DNA of 36,658 nucleotides from an uncultured Clostridia bacterium. Lineage in GTDB: Bacteria > Bacillota > Clostridia > Oscillospirales > Acutalibacteraceae. The notes beneath the pieces were generated by a model, which was not told the origin of the DNA, did not search any database, and saw nothing but the letters and a program-made list of their open reading frames with translations. The first letter of the stretch is position 1; every line of letters begins with the position of its first letter. The stretch covers positions 1 to 36,658 of the forward strand of contig CAMJOD010000006.1 of NCBI GenBank assembly GCA_946407465.1, given 5' to 3'. This document shows, piece by piece, positions 8,278-16,297 of this stretch. Made by a program: the position numbers and the translations under genes.

Positions 8278-8338
8278 CGTGCCGTCAGATAGCATAAGTG
8301 AAAAGAAAGCCGCTGCGGCGGTTTTTTTGACGCTTACA
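8245..8338 (+). promoter_or_regulatory. Structured leader of secDF, candidate attenuator or regulatory RNA
   Basis: Downstream of the promoter, four helices can coexist. P1 is TGTAAG 8245-8250 with CTTACA 8333-8338. P2 is GCACGCA 8254-8260 with TGCGTGC 8276-8282. P3 is CGTCA 8283-8287 with TGACG 8328-8332. The hairpin at 8306-8325 lies inside P3. P2 abuts P3, and P3 abuts the closing strand of P1, as in a three-way junction. I do not recognise a known riboswitch class. Short helices can arise by chance, so this is an inference. Confidence 0.35.
8306..8328 (+). terminator. Terminator-like hairpin with seven T inside the secDF leader
   Basis: AAAGCCGC (8306-8313), loop TGCG and GCGGTTTT (8318-8325) with one G:T pair, running into seven T (8322-8328). 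It lies 37 bases before the secD start and after the secDF promoter. It may therefore attenuate secDF or end a short leader RNA of about 90 bases. Confidence 0.65.
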
Positions 8339-8364
8339 CATTAAAAAACGGAGGTTTTTAAGGC

Positions 8365-9783
8365 ATGATGAAAAGAGTTCCAAAGCCTGTGTTCTTCATC
8401 GTCGCTTTGTTGATTCTCGCCTTTGCCTTCACCGCGGTGTTCGGCGTTTCGTATTATAACGGCGACAACAAGGTGACAGTCATCAAGGGCATGAGCGACA
8501 TCCGATGGGGAATTGACATCAGCGGCGGCGTTAATGCGACTTTCAAGCCCGCAAACGACTATGACGCCTCAAAGGAAGAACTGGATGCTGCCAAGGCGAC
8601 AATCGAAACCCGTATGATATCCTCTGGTATCACGGACTATGAGCTGTACGCCGACAGTGCAAACGACAAAATTATCGTCCGCTTCCCGTGGAAGTCGGAT
8701 GAGAAGAACTTTGACGCGAGCGAGGCAATCAACGAGATTTCCGCAACCGCGCAGCTGACGTTCCGTCCGGGCAATTCCTACGAAACACAGACAGTGGATA
8801 AAAACGGCAATGTAATTCTAAAGACCGCTACCGGCGAAACGGCGGAGACTGTTCTGATGGACGGTTCCATGGTCGCCGATGCGCAGGCAGGTATGCAGCA
8901 GGAGACAGGCAAAAGTCCCGAATATGTTGTCAACCTGACGCTCACCGAGGAGGGCAAGACCAAGTTTGTCGAGATTACTTCCGAATACAACGGCAAGGTT
9001 GTCTCCATCTGGATGGATGATATCATGATTTCCGCGCCGACTGTCAACGCGGTTATCTCCGACGGCAAGGCAGTAATTTCCGGCAGCTTCACCGCTGCGT
9101 CCGCCACCGATTTGGCAAACAAAATCAAGGCAGGCGCACTTCCCTTTGAGCTGCAAACCGTCACCTACGGCAACATCAGCCCCACACTGGGACAGAACGC
9201 CCTGCTCGCCATGGCATGGGCGGCAGCCATTGCCTTTGTGATTATCATTATCATCATGATTGCGTTCTACCGTCTCCCGGGCTTTATCGCCGTGATTTCG
9301 CTTCTCGGTCAGATGGGTCTGATGGTAGCCGCTATCTCGGGCTATTTCCCGATTCTCAATTCCTTTACCATGACGCTGCCCGGTATCGCCGGCTTGATTC
9401 TGTCCATCGGTATGGGCGTTGACTGTAACGTTATCACCGCCGAGCGTATCAAGGAAGAGCTGCGCGGCGGCAGAACCCTCGACGGTGCGCTCGAAAAGGG
9501 TACCAAAAACTCCCTTGCCGCTATCATCGACGGTAACATGACCGTTATTATTGTATCTATCATCTTGATGCTGGTATTCGGTCCCTCCAACATTCTTTCG
9601 TTCATCTTCGGTGAATCCACAACGGGTACCATCTACGCGTTCGGTTACACCCTGTTGGTTGGTGTTATCGCCAACTTCATCATGGGCGTATTCTTCTCCA
9701 GACTGATGCTCAGAAGTGTTGCGGGATTGAAGCCCTTCAGAAAAACTTGGTTATATGGAGGTGCTAAGAATGGCAAAGCTTGA
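8365..9783 (+). CDS. secD: Protein translocase subunit SecD
   Basis: 472 residues. With SecF it uses the proton or sodium gradient to help draw exported proteins through SecYEG. The N-terminal membrane helix (about 10-30) is followed by IRWGIDISGGVNATF, the family's LGLDLRGG-type motif. A large extracytoplasmic P1 domain comes next, then a C-terminal block of five helices with LPGIAGLILSIGMGVDCNV (the Asp-bearing helix) and GRTLDGALEKGTKNSLAAI. Two adjacent ATGs occur; the first (8365) has GGAGG at 10 bases. It overlaps secF by 14 bases. The short P1 region is usual for Firmicutes. Confidence 0.96.
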   Translation: MMKRVPKPVFFIVALLILAFAFTAVFGVSYYNGDNKVTVIKGMSDIRWGIDISGGVNATFKPANDYDASKEELDAAKATIETRMISSGITDYELYADSANDKIIVRFPWKSDEKNFDASEAINEISATAQLTFRPGNSYETQTVDKNGNVILKTATGETAETVLMDGSMVADAQAGMQQETGKSPEYVVNLTLTEEGKTKFVEITSEYNGKVVSIWMDDIMISAPTVNAVISDGKAVISGSFTAASATDLANKIKAGALPFELQTVTYGNISPTLGQNALLAMAWAAAIAFVIIIIIMIAFYRLPGFIAVISLLGQMGLMVAAISGYFPILNSFTMTLPGIAGLILSIGMGVDCNVITAERIKEELRGGRTLDGALEKGTKNSLAAIIDGNMTVIIVSIILMLVFGPSNILSFIFGESTTGTIYAFGYTLLVGVIANFIMGVFFSRLMLRSVAGLKPFRKTWLYGGAKNGKA

Positions 9784-10783
9784 TAGTAAACCCGAGGCTA
9801 TGGTGACTTCTCAGGAAATCAGCGAGAGATTCAACGGCGGCAAGCGTGTGCTTGACTTCACCGGAAAGAAGAAGATTTTCTTCGGCATCTCTCTCGGCGT
9901 TATCTTAATCGGTATTATTTGTAACTTTATTTTCGGCACCACCCTCGATATTCAGTTTTCCGGCGGTGCAACCCTGACCTTCAGCTATCAGGGCGACATC
10001 AAGCAGGACGAGCTGTACGATTTCATCCAGGAAAAAACAACTGACAGAATCTCCACCGCGTTCTCCAGCGATTTGGTCGGCGGCACCGGCAACAACGTAA
10101 CCGTTCAGTTCTCCGGCAACGACGCGATTGACCAGAACATCCGTCCCACCCTGCAGGCTGCCTTGCAGGAGAAGTATCCCGAAGCAAACTTTGTTTGTCT
10201 GGAGGAGAACTCCGTTGACGCTTCCATGGGTCTGAGCTTTTTGCTCAAGTGCCTGGTAGCTGTCGCAATCGCCAGCGTTTTGATGGTGCTCTATGTCACC
10301 ATTCGTTTCAAGAAAATCGGCGGCTTGTCAGCCGGTGTGATGGCGCTGGTTGCGCTGTTCCACGACGTTGCGATGATTTATTTCCTCTACGTAATCTTCC
10401 GCTGGCCGATTGACTCCAACTTCATCGCCGTTGTGCTGATGATTTTGGGTTACTCGCTGAACGATACCATCGTTATCTACGACCGTGTGCGCGAGCAGAG
10501 AAAGCTCATGGGCAGAAAGGTCAGCATTGACGCCGTATTCAACGTCAGCTGCACCAAGACCATGAGAAGAACGATTATGACCTCTGTTACCACCCTGGCG
10601 GCTATCCTGACCGTTTATGTGGTGGCGAGCGTGTTCAACATCGCTTCCGTAAAGGGCTTTGCACTGCCCATGATGATCGGTGTCATCTCCGGTTGTTATT
10701 CCTCGCTGTGCATCGCCGGTCCGCTCTGGGTCATGTGGCGGAACCACAAGGCTGCCAAGAAGGCTGCGGCAAAGGCAAAATAA
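9770..10783 (+). CDS. secF: Protein translocase subunit SecF
   Basis: 337 residues, partner of SecD. FSGGATLTF near residue 65 matches the GIDFTGG motif. The C-terminal helices carry LMILGYSLNDTIVIYDRVRE, the SecF signature with the conserved Asp, and RRTIMTSVTTLAAI. GGAGG at 9757-9761 lies 8 bases before the ATG at 9770, inside the end of secD, so translation is likely coupled. An in-frame ATG at 9755 is unlikely because it overlaps that ribosome site. The stop abuts the stop of the opposing DUF4363 gene with no gap. Confidence 0.96.
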   Translation: MAKLDSKPEAMVTSQEISERFNGGKRVLDFTGKKKIFFGISLGVILIGIICNFIFGTTLDIQFSGGATLTFSYQGDIKQDELYDFIQEKTTDRISTAFSSDLVGGTGNNVTVQFSGNDAIDQNIRPTLQAALQEKYPEANFVCLEENSVDASMGLSFLLKCLVAVAIASVLMVLYVTIRFKKIGGLSAGVMALVALFHDVAMIYFLYVIFRWPIDSNFIAVVLMILGYSLNDTIVIYDRVREQRKLMGRKVSIDAVFNVSCTKTMRRTIMTSVTTLAAILTVYVVASVFNIASVKGFALPMMIGVISGCYSSLCIAGPLWVMWRNHKAAKKAAAKAK

Positions 10784-11164
10784 TCAAAGAATATTTTCAA
10801 ACAACGGGTACTCGCTTCCTTTTATGGAGGCGAGTCCTTTTTTTGCGCTTGTGCTCTCGGCAAAATACATACCCGGATCGTCGTGCTCCAAGTGCGCGCG
10901 CATTTTGGAGATGGCGCCGCCGATGGCGTCCGCGTAATCGTGGCTCAGCAGGGCGTATATTTTTCCGACCTCGCGTTCCCAGTTCTGCTCCGTTTCGCGG
11001 CAAAGAGTAAGCGCCGCCTTTGTTTTGTTTTCTTTCAGCAGATCGTCGATAGCCTCGATCTGACCGGTGTAGCGGTCAGCCTGCCTGCCGACATAGCGGA
11101 CTTCCCAAAAGGAGGCGCCGAGCACAAGCGCCGTCAGTGCCAAGGCAATGAATAACCGTTTCAT
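10784..11164 (-). CDS. DUF4363 family membrane-anchored protein
   Basis: 126 residues with one N-terminal hydrophobic segment (residues 3-20), either a membrane anchor or an uncleaved signal. A mainly helical extracytoplasmic domain follows, rich in charged residues (QADRYTGQIEAIDDLLKENK, EQNWEREVGKIYALLSHDY). The pattern matches DUF4363, a family of unknown function often encoded next to DUF421 proteins, as here: the start codon overlaps the DUF421 stop by 4 bases. Its 3' end is shared, on the other strand, with the secDF terminator. Confidence 0.75.
   Translation of the reverse strand: MKRLFIALALTALVLGASFWEVRYVGRQADRYTGQIEAIDDLLKENKTKAALTLCRETEQNWEREVGKIYALLSHDYADAIGGAISKMRAHLEHDDPGMYFAESTSAKKGLASIKGSEYPLFENIL
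10810..10844 (+). terminator. Rho-independent terminator of secD-secF, inside the DUF4363 gene
   Basis: ACTCGCTTCC (10810-10819) pairs with GGAGGCGAGT (10826-10835) with one G:T pair and a 6-base loop, followed by CC and seven T. It lies wholly within the opposing DUF4363 reading frame. Confidence 0.85.
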
Positions 11165-11838
11165 TTTTCATTCTCCCTGCGAATGATCTGACAAACGCCG
11201 TTGCCGTCCATCGTCATCAGAAATATCTCGTTCAGCTTGATTTGTTTCTTTTGAAGAATATTGTTGATTTCCTGCCTGGTGCTGCCGCACAGCCGCAGAG
11301 AGGATTCGACCCATGCGCCGTCGCTTACCACGACGGCTTCCATTTTGTTGTCCGGAATGACGATACCGCAGTCCTCCGCCTTCGGCACGCGCTTGGAGGG
11401 CTTTTCCAACACACTGAACACGCCGTTTGTCTCCACAATGCAGTACTGCACGTCCTGCAAGGAAAAGATATTTTGCTGCCGCAGCTGGGCGCAAAGCTCG
11501 TCGGTCGTCAGGCGCAGGCGTTTGAGCTGGTGCTGCAGGAGCTTGCCGTCCTCAATCACCACCACCGGACTGCCGCTGATCAGCTTGCGGAACAGGCGGC
11601 TTTTGAGCATGACGGCGCTGACGGTCAGCTCCAGCGAAACCAGCACCAACACCGGCACCACACCGCTCAAAAGCGGCTGCGCGGTATTTTGCATGGGCAG
11701 CGAGGCAATATCGGAAATCATCATGGTCACCACCAGCTCGCTCGGCTGCATGTCGCTGATTTGGCGCTTGCCCATCAGGCGAATGGCGAGAATGACAAAA
11801 ACATATAAAATGACGGTTCGGATTACCGCGATAAACAT
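11161..11838 (-). CDS. DUF421 (YetF-like) membrane protein
   Basis: 225 residues. N-terminal helices (about 5-24, 40-55 and 60-85) carry the family block IRLMGKRQISDMQPSELVV. The cytoplasmic alpha/beta region has SGSPVVVIEDGKLL and LRLTTDELCAQLRQQNIFS, which are typical of YetF proteins. The function is not settled; some members (2Duf/YetF of Bacillus) affect spore inner-membrane properties and germination. That gives some meaning to its position back-to-back with a germinant receptor operon, 85 bases away. AGAGGTGATG precedes the ATG. It heads a two-gene operon with DUF4363. Confidence 0.9.
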   Translation of the reverse strand: MFIAVIRTVILYVFVILAIRLMGKRQISDMQPSELVVTMMISDIASLPMQNTAQPLLSGVVPVLVLVSLELTVSAVMLKSRLFRKLISGSPVVVIEDGKLLQHQLKRLRLTTDELCAQLRQQNIFSLQDVQYCIVETNGVFSVLEKPSKRVPKAEDCGIVIPDNKMEAVVVSDGAWVESSLRLCGSTRQEINNILQKKQIKLNEIFLMTMDGNGVCQIIRRENEK

Positions 11839-11923
11839 AGCATCACCTCTGTTACCATTCCCGTTCGCGTTCGGAATATGTATATTTTAAGCGGCGCAGC
11901 GCACAATAAGCGCAGGTGATAAC

Positions 11924-13381
11924 ATGTATAATTCTCTTTTGGAAATAACAAAGGATTTGCAGGAGACCTTCGACAATTCCGCCGACCTGACGGTGCGCAC
12001 ACTGATTTTGCAGTCGCCCGAACGCCGCAAGGCTGCCATTATCACGCTGGAGGGCATGGTGGACAAGGAGGGACTCGCGCAGGCGGCAATCAATCCGCTG
12101 ATGGCATACCGCTTCGGAGCCGAAACGCCTGCTCAGATGGTGGATACCATTTTATACACGGTGCTCGCGTCGTCTGATGTGACGGCGTTCGAGGGAAAGG
12201 AGCAGCTCTTGACCTTCATCTCCTCGGGCTTTGCCGTGATAACCGTGGACGGCGCCGCCAAGATGATAGCGGTCGGCGCACAGGGCTTTCCGTTTCGCGG
12301 CGTATCCGAGCCGGAGAGCGAGGTGGTGCAGCGCGGCTCGCGCGAGGGCTTTACGGAGCCGCTGCGCGTCAATATGTCGCTGATTCGCCGCCGCTTGAAA
12401 AGCCCTGATTTGGTTTTTGAGCAGGTCACGGTGGGGGAGAAGAGCCGCACGCAGCTCATGCTCTGCTACCTGCGCAGCGCAGCCTCTCCCAAGCTGGTAA
12501 AGGAGCTGCGCGAGCGGTTGGCTGCCTGCGATTTGGAGACGGTGCTCGCCGCCGGTTATCTCTCGGAATATCTGGAGGATCCGCACACAAGCCGTTTGTT
12601 TTCGGGCGTGGGCATTTCGGAGCGTCCGGACACGGTCTGCGGCAAGCTCACGGAGGGCAGAGTCGCCGTTATCGCGGACGGCACACCGGCGGTCATGCTG
12701 GTGCCGCATTTGTTTGTGGAGGAGTTTCAGGGTGTGGACGACTACTCCAACCGCACCTATTACGCTGCCTTTATCCGCACGCTCAAATATCTCTCGTTTA
12801 TGGTGTCGGTATTTCTGCCGGCGCTCTACACAGCGTTTGCGCAGTTCCATCCCGAATATTTTCCGACATGGATTCTCATCAAAACCGCTTCCTCGCTCTC
12901 TCAAACGCCCCTGCCGGTCACCTTGGAGGTGCTGCTGATCACCTTTGTCTATGAAATCATGAAGGAAGCCGGACTGCGGATTCCCAAGTCGCTCGGCCAT
13001 GCGGTCAGCATTGTCGGCGCGCTGGTCATCGGCGAAAGCGCCGTCACCGCCGGTATCATCAGCTCGTCTACCCTGATGGTGGTGGCGACCGCCGCCATTT
13101 GCAGCTATGTCACCTCGCCGCTCTATCCGCCCGTTACGATGCTGCGGTTTTTGCTGGTGATTGTCGCCGGTGTGCTCGGCTTGTGGGGCATTGTGCTGTG
13201 TACCGCCTTGGTGCTGATCAGCATGTGCTCCAAAACCTCGCTCGGCGTGCCGTATCTTTCCTCGCTGTCGCCGTTTTCTCTGCGCACCATGCGCGACGTG
13301 TTTGTGCGCGCAAGCTGGAAAAAGCTCGGCAAGCACACCATCAAGGTGCAAAATTTTGCAGAAACGGAGGAAATCAAATGA
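11924..13381 (+). CDS. Spore germination receptor A subunit (GerA/GerKA family)
   Basis: 485 residues. The N-terminal soluble half includes GFAVITVDGAAKMIAVGAQGF and the conserved FPFRGVSEPESEVVQRGSRE-type block. The C-terminal half has about five membrane helices with SFMVSVFLPALYTAF, SLGHAVSIVGALVIGESAV and a conserved Pro-rich SPLYPPVTM. GerA A subunits sit in the inner spore membrane and, with B and C, sense germinants. AGGTGAT lies 4-6 bases before the ATG. The B gene starts on its stop codon (ATGA overlap). I could not place a convincing forespore promoter in the 85-base divergent region. Confidence 0.95.
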   Translation: MYNSLLEITKDLQETFDNSADLTVRTLILQSPERRKAAIITLEGMVDKEGLAQAAINPLMAYRFGAETPAQMVDTILYTVLASSDVTAFEGKEQLLTFISSGFAVITVDGAAKMIAVGAQGFPFRGVSEPESEVVQRGSREGFTEPLRVNMSLIRRRLKSPDLVFEQVTVGEKSRTQLMLCYLRSAASPKLVKELRERLAACDLETVLAAGYLSEYLEDPHTSRLFSGVGISERPDTVCGKLTEGRVAVIADGTPAVMLVPHLFVEEFQGVDDYSNRTYYAAFIRTLKYLSFMVSVFLPALYTAFAQFHPEYFPTWILIKTASSLSQTPLPVTLEVLLITFVYEIMKEAGLRIPKSLGHAVSIVGALVIGESAVTAGIISSSTLMVVATAAICSYVTSPLYPPVTMLRFLLVIVAGVLGLWGIVLCTALVLISMCSKTSLGVPYLSSLSPFSLRTMRDVFVRASWKKLGKHTIKVQNFAETEEIK

Positions 13382-14433
13382 ATCGTGAGGTTCCGTTTTC
13401 CTCCAAGCGCATGCTGCTGACGCTGACCCTCTGCGCCTGCGCGGTCATTCTGCTGCAAAACCATGAGCTGTCGCAGCGGCTGTCCTTTCCGCTCACGCTT
13501 GGCGCCATGGCGGCAGGTCTGGCGGTCTGCTTCCTCTTTTTTATTCCGTCCGTGCTGCTCAAATCGCGGCATAACACCGACGCGCTCACGCTGCTGCGCA
13601 GCCGCGCCAAGCCGGTCAGGGCGCTGACAGCGGCAATCTGCGGCGCCTCTTTTTTGTATATCGCCGTCTATTTCCTGCTGCCCTACACCGAGATGTTCTG
13701 CAAAAAATACTATCCCGACGCAAGCCCCTGTCTGATCGCCTTTTTGCTGCTCGGCTGTTGCGTGTATGCCGCCGTCAAGGGCGTCAACGTGATTACGCGG
13801 TTCGGAATATTCTTGTTCGTGCTCGCCATGACAACCAATCTGCTTCTGTTCGGCGGCTGCGTGTCGTCGCTGGATTTTCAAAACGGCGGCGCGTTTTTGT
13901 CGGGAAAACCGCAGGATTTTTTGCAGGACGCGCTCTATTTCGCGACGCCGTGCTTTATCGCGGCGCTCTTTGCCTGTCTTTGCGGCAGCGCCAAGCAGTT
14001 CCGCGTACGGCACGTGACTATCGCGCTGCTGATGACGGGCGTCAAATATGCGTTGGTGCTGTTTTTTATCGTCTATGCGGTCGGCGCCTACGCCGCAAGG
14101 CAGGAATACCGCACCTTTGTCTTGTCGCGTGTGGCGCATTTCGGCAGCTTTTCGGGCATTGAGAGCTTTTATATGGCGCTGAGCACCATGTCGGTTTTTA
14201 TGATACTGTCCCTCTTGCTCTGCGGCGTCACCAAATCAGTCGGCAAGCCCGGCAGCCTGCCCCTGACCGCCGCGCTGACCGGCGGTATCTTTGTGCTGCA
14301 CTGGCTGGCGGAGCAGTTTCCTTTTATCAAAGAGTGCTTCACCTGTCCGCCGGTGCTGATTGGCTTTAGCTTTCTCACTGCTGTCGTCCTGCCGGCGGTG
14401 CTGCTCATTCAAAAAAGGAGGCAACATGCGTAA
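13378..14433 (+). CDS. Spore germination receptor B subunit (GerAB/GerKB permease family)
   Basis: 351 residues and about ten membrane helices, resembling the amino acid/polyamine permease fold of GerAB proteins, which bind the germinant. Weak but recognisable features are ALTAAICGASFLYIAVYFLL and YAAVKGVNVITRFGIFLFVL, the latter resembling the family's G-x-x-x-I-x-R-x-x block. The start at 13378 overlaps the A-subunit stop by 4 bases; longer readings from 13099 would overlap that gene deeply. It overlaps the C-subunit gene by 8 bases. Confidence 0.9.
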   Translation: MNREVPFSSKRMLLTLTLCACAVILLQNHELSQRLSFPLTLGAMAAGLAVCFLFFIPSVLLKSRHNTDALTLLRSRAKPVRALTAAICGASFLYIAVYFLLPYTEMFCKKYYPDASPCLIAFLLLGCCVYAAVKGVNVITRFGIFLFVLAMTTNLLLFGGCVSSLDFQNGGAFLSGKPQDFLQDALYFATPCFIAALFACLCGSAKQFRVRHVTIALLMTGVKYALVLFFIVYAVGAYAARQEYRTFVLSRVAHFGSFSGIESFYMALSTMSVFMILSLLLCGVTKSVGKPGSLPLTAALTGGIFVLHWLAEQFPFIKECFTCPPVLIGFSFLTAVVLPAVLLIQKRRQHA

Positions 14434-15004
14434 CAAATTCTTGCCGCTCTGCTGTGCGCTCTGTCTGCTGACCGGCTGCAACAACGCCCACCGCGTCGAA
14501 ACGGCGTCGGTTATCGAAAACGTCTGCGTCAGCCGTTCTGCGGACAAGCTCTGCTACACCTTCTTTCTTTTGGAGGACAGCGACAAGCCGCACGCCGTCA
14601 CGGTTCCGGCGGACTCCTTTGAGGAGGCGCGAAGGCTGGCGGAGGAGCAGTATATTCCGCACGTGACGCTCGCCAAGCTGGAGCTGCTGCTGCTGGAGCA
14701 GGAGGTGAGCGGAGAGGTCATGCGCCGCGACATCGACTATATTTCCACGCAGGCGTACTTTTCTCCGGTCGCGCATGTGGCGCTCTGCGACGAGGGCACC
14801 ATCCGCCGTCTCAAACGCGACAACAGCGCGCAGGAGCTGATTGAGCGCCAAATCGACCTGCTGCACAGTGAACAGCCGGAGGTCAAGACGGACTATTTGT
14901 CGGTTTTTAACGCCTACGCGCGCCGAAAGAGCTTTTCGGTGCCGCTGATAACCGCCGAAAAGGAGCTGCGCGTGTCGTCAAAAACCGTTATTCCCGTGCG
15001 ATAG
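14426..15004 (+). CDS. Short GerC-type germination lipoprotein, N-terminal domain only
   Basis: 192 residues with a signal peptide ending in the lipobox LLTGC (lipid-carrying Cys about residue 18). What follows matches the N-terminal domain of GerAC proteins: a beta-strand pair, a helix like SFEEARRLAEEQYIPHVTLA, then LLLEQEVSGEVMRRDIDYIS and FSPVAHVALCD. Family members usually have about 370-400 residues and a C-terminal domain, which is missing here. The reading frame ends cleanly, with no trace of the rest before hprK. AAAAGGAGG lies 5 bases before the ATG at 14426. It is probably functional in reduced form, or the domain was lost. Confidence 0.8.
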   Translation: MRNKFLPLCCALCLLTGCNNAHRVETASVIENVCVSRSADKLCYTFFLLEDSDKPHAVTVPADSFEEARRLAEEQYIPHVTLAKLELLLLEQEVSGEVMRRDIDYISTQAYFSPVAHVALCDEGTIRRLKRDNSAQELIERQIDLLHSEQPEVKTDYLSVFNAYARRKSFSVPLITAEKELRVSSKTVIPVR

Positions 15005-15048
15005 GGCAAACTTCTGTTCAAAAACATGAAAAAAATTCATAAAAAGAC

Positions 15049-15077
15049 TTTATTAAAATTGCCTTTTGTAGTATAAT
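15049..15077 (+). promoter_or_regulatory. Candidate promoter of hprK
   Basis: TATAAT at 15072-15077 with TTTATT 17 bases upstream (15049-15054). The -10 box is perfect and the -35 box weak. It lies in AT-rich DNA after the ger operon, about 50 bases before hprK. Confidence 0.5.
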
Positions 15078-15129
15078 ATAAACTGATTATAATCAATTAC
15101 TATACCATTTTATCAAAGGCGGTGGATTT

Positions 15130-16095
15130 ATGTCTGAATTTTCCGTACCTCTGTCCGTGATAGTCGAACGGCTCGGCTTGGACAAGGTATATGTATCCGA
15201 AAACTATGAGGAAACGAATATTTCTTCAATGGAAATAAACAGACCCGGCTTGGAGCTGACGGGTTACTTCGAATTTTTTGACAACAAGCGCATTCAGATT
15301 CTCGGCAACACGGAATTTTCCTATCTCGGTCGCTTCGGCTCCGAGGCGCAGCGCATGGTCATCGACTCCATTTTCAGCTTTGGTCCTCCGGCGGTCATCA
15401 TTTGCCGCCAAATCGAGCCTTCCAACGTTATTTTGGAGAGCGCCAAGCTGCACAAGGTTTCCATCTTCCGCACAGATGAAAACACATCCGACCTAACCGC
15501 CCGTCTGGTTCAGCTTCTCAACCGCGAGCTGGCGCCGCGCATTACGCGTCACGGCGTGCTGGTGGAGGTCTACGGCGAGGGCTGTCTGCTTGTCGGCGAC
15601 AGCGGCGTCGGCAAGAGTGAAACCGCCATTGAGCTGATCAAGCGCGGTCACCGTCTGGTCGCAGACGATGCGGTGGAGATCCTGCGCACCTCCGTCAATA
15701 CGATCATCGGACAGTCGCCCAAAAATATCCGTCATTTCATCGAGCTGCGCGGCATAGGAATAATTAACGCCCGTCAGCTGTTCGGTATGGGCGCCATCAA
15801 AACCAGTGAAAAGATTGACATGGTTGTCAATTTGGAACTTTGGGACAACACAAAGGTCTACGACCGCATGGGTCTTGACAATGAATATATGGAAATCCTC
15901 GGCGTGGAGGTGCCCACCATGCGCATTCCCGTCAAGCCCGGCAGAAACCTCGCCGTCATCATTGAGGTGGCTGCGATGAACAACCGCCAGAAAAAGATGG
16001 GCTACAACGCCGCCAAGGATTTGCTCAAGAGCCTTGGAATGGATTTGGCGGCAATGCCGGAGTCGCCAAAGGTAGTGATTGATAAGTGGGATTAA
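15130..16095 (+). CDS. hprK: HPr kinase/phosphorylase
   Basis: 321 residues. It phosphorylates Ser46 of HPr, or removes the phosphate, in response to the cell's carbon state, and so controls catabolite repression. The N-terminal domain includes ELTGYFEFFDNKRIQILG. The kinase core has Walker A GDSGVGKS (residues 156-163), HRLVADDAVEI and IELRGIGIINARQLFG. The HPrK signature is ILGVEVPTMRIPVKPGRN, near residue 260. The start at 15130 is preceded by AAAGGCGGTGG. In Clostridia hprK often lies before murB; here a MITE-like element separates them. Confidence 0.97.
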   Translation: MSEFSVPLSVIVERLGLDKVYVSENYEETNISSMEINRPGLELTGYFEFFDNKRIQILGNTEFSYLGRFGSEAQRMVIDSIFSFGPPAVIICRQIEPSNVILESAKLHKVSIFRTDENTSDLTARLVQLLNRELAPRITRHGVLVEVYGEGCLLVGDSGVGKSETAIELIKRGHRLVADDAVEILRTSVNTIIGQSPKNIRHFIELRGIGIINARQLFGMGAIKTSEKIDMVVNLELWDNTKVYDRMGLDNEYMEILGVEVPTMRIPVKPGRNLAVIIEVAAMNNRQKKMGYNAAKDLLKSLGMDLAAMPESPKVVIDKWD

Positions 16096-16253
16096 TACTA
16101 ATACCTAATAAAAAGTAGACAATCTTTGCGGTCTATTTTCCGCAATACTGCGTTGTCGTCCTTGCAAGGCGACAGCCTTGCGGCGTCCTCCGCCTTGTCT
16201 TGCGAAAAATATCCTCGCAAAATATTAGTCTACTTTCTATCAGGAATTAGTAT
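16095..16253 (+). mobile_element. MITE-like element with 26-base terminal inverted repeats
   Basis: The 26 bases at 16095-16120 and the inverted copy at 16228-16253 agree at 23 positions. Inside, each end has its own hairpin (TTGCGG 16126-16131 with CCGCAA 16140-16145; TTGCGA 16200-16205 with TCGCAA 16215-16220), and GC-rich inverted repeats fill the middle. A TA dinucleotide sits at both ends (16096-16097 and 16251-16252), as a Tc1/IS630-type target duplication would give. No transposase is encoded. It starts at the stop codon of hprK. Confidence 0.75.
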
Positions 16254-16297
16254 AAAGACCGCTAAAGCTTTTATATTGATTTATGAGAGGGTAACAA

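Noticed and set aside
8245-8338. Hammerhead ribozyme, c-di-GMP-I, TPP, SAM or preQ1 riboswitch in the secDF leader
   Set aside because: The conserved core sequences I know for these classes are not present. The region is reported as an unassigned structure only.
11873-11909. Possible forespore (sigma F/G) promoter for the ger operon, GGAATA or GTATA with GCACAATAA
   Set aside because: The -10 match is poor, and the implied RNA start would lie at the ribosome site, leaving almost no leader.
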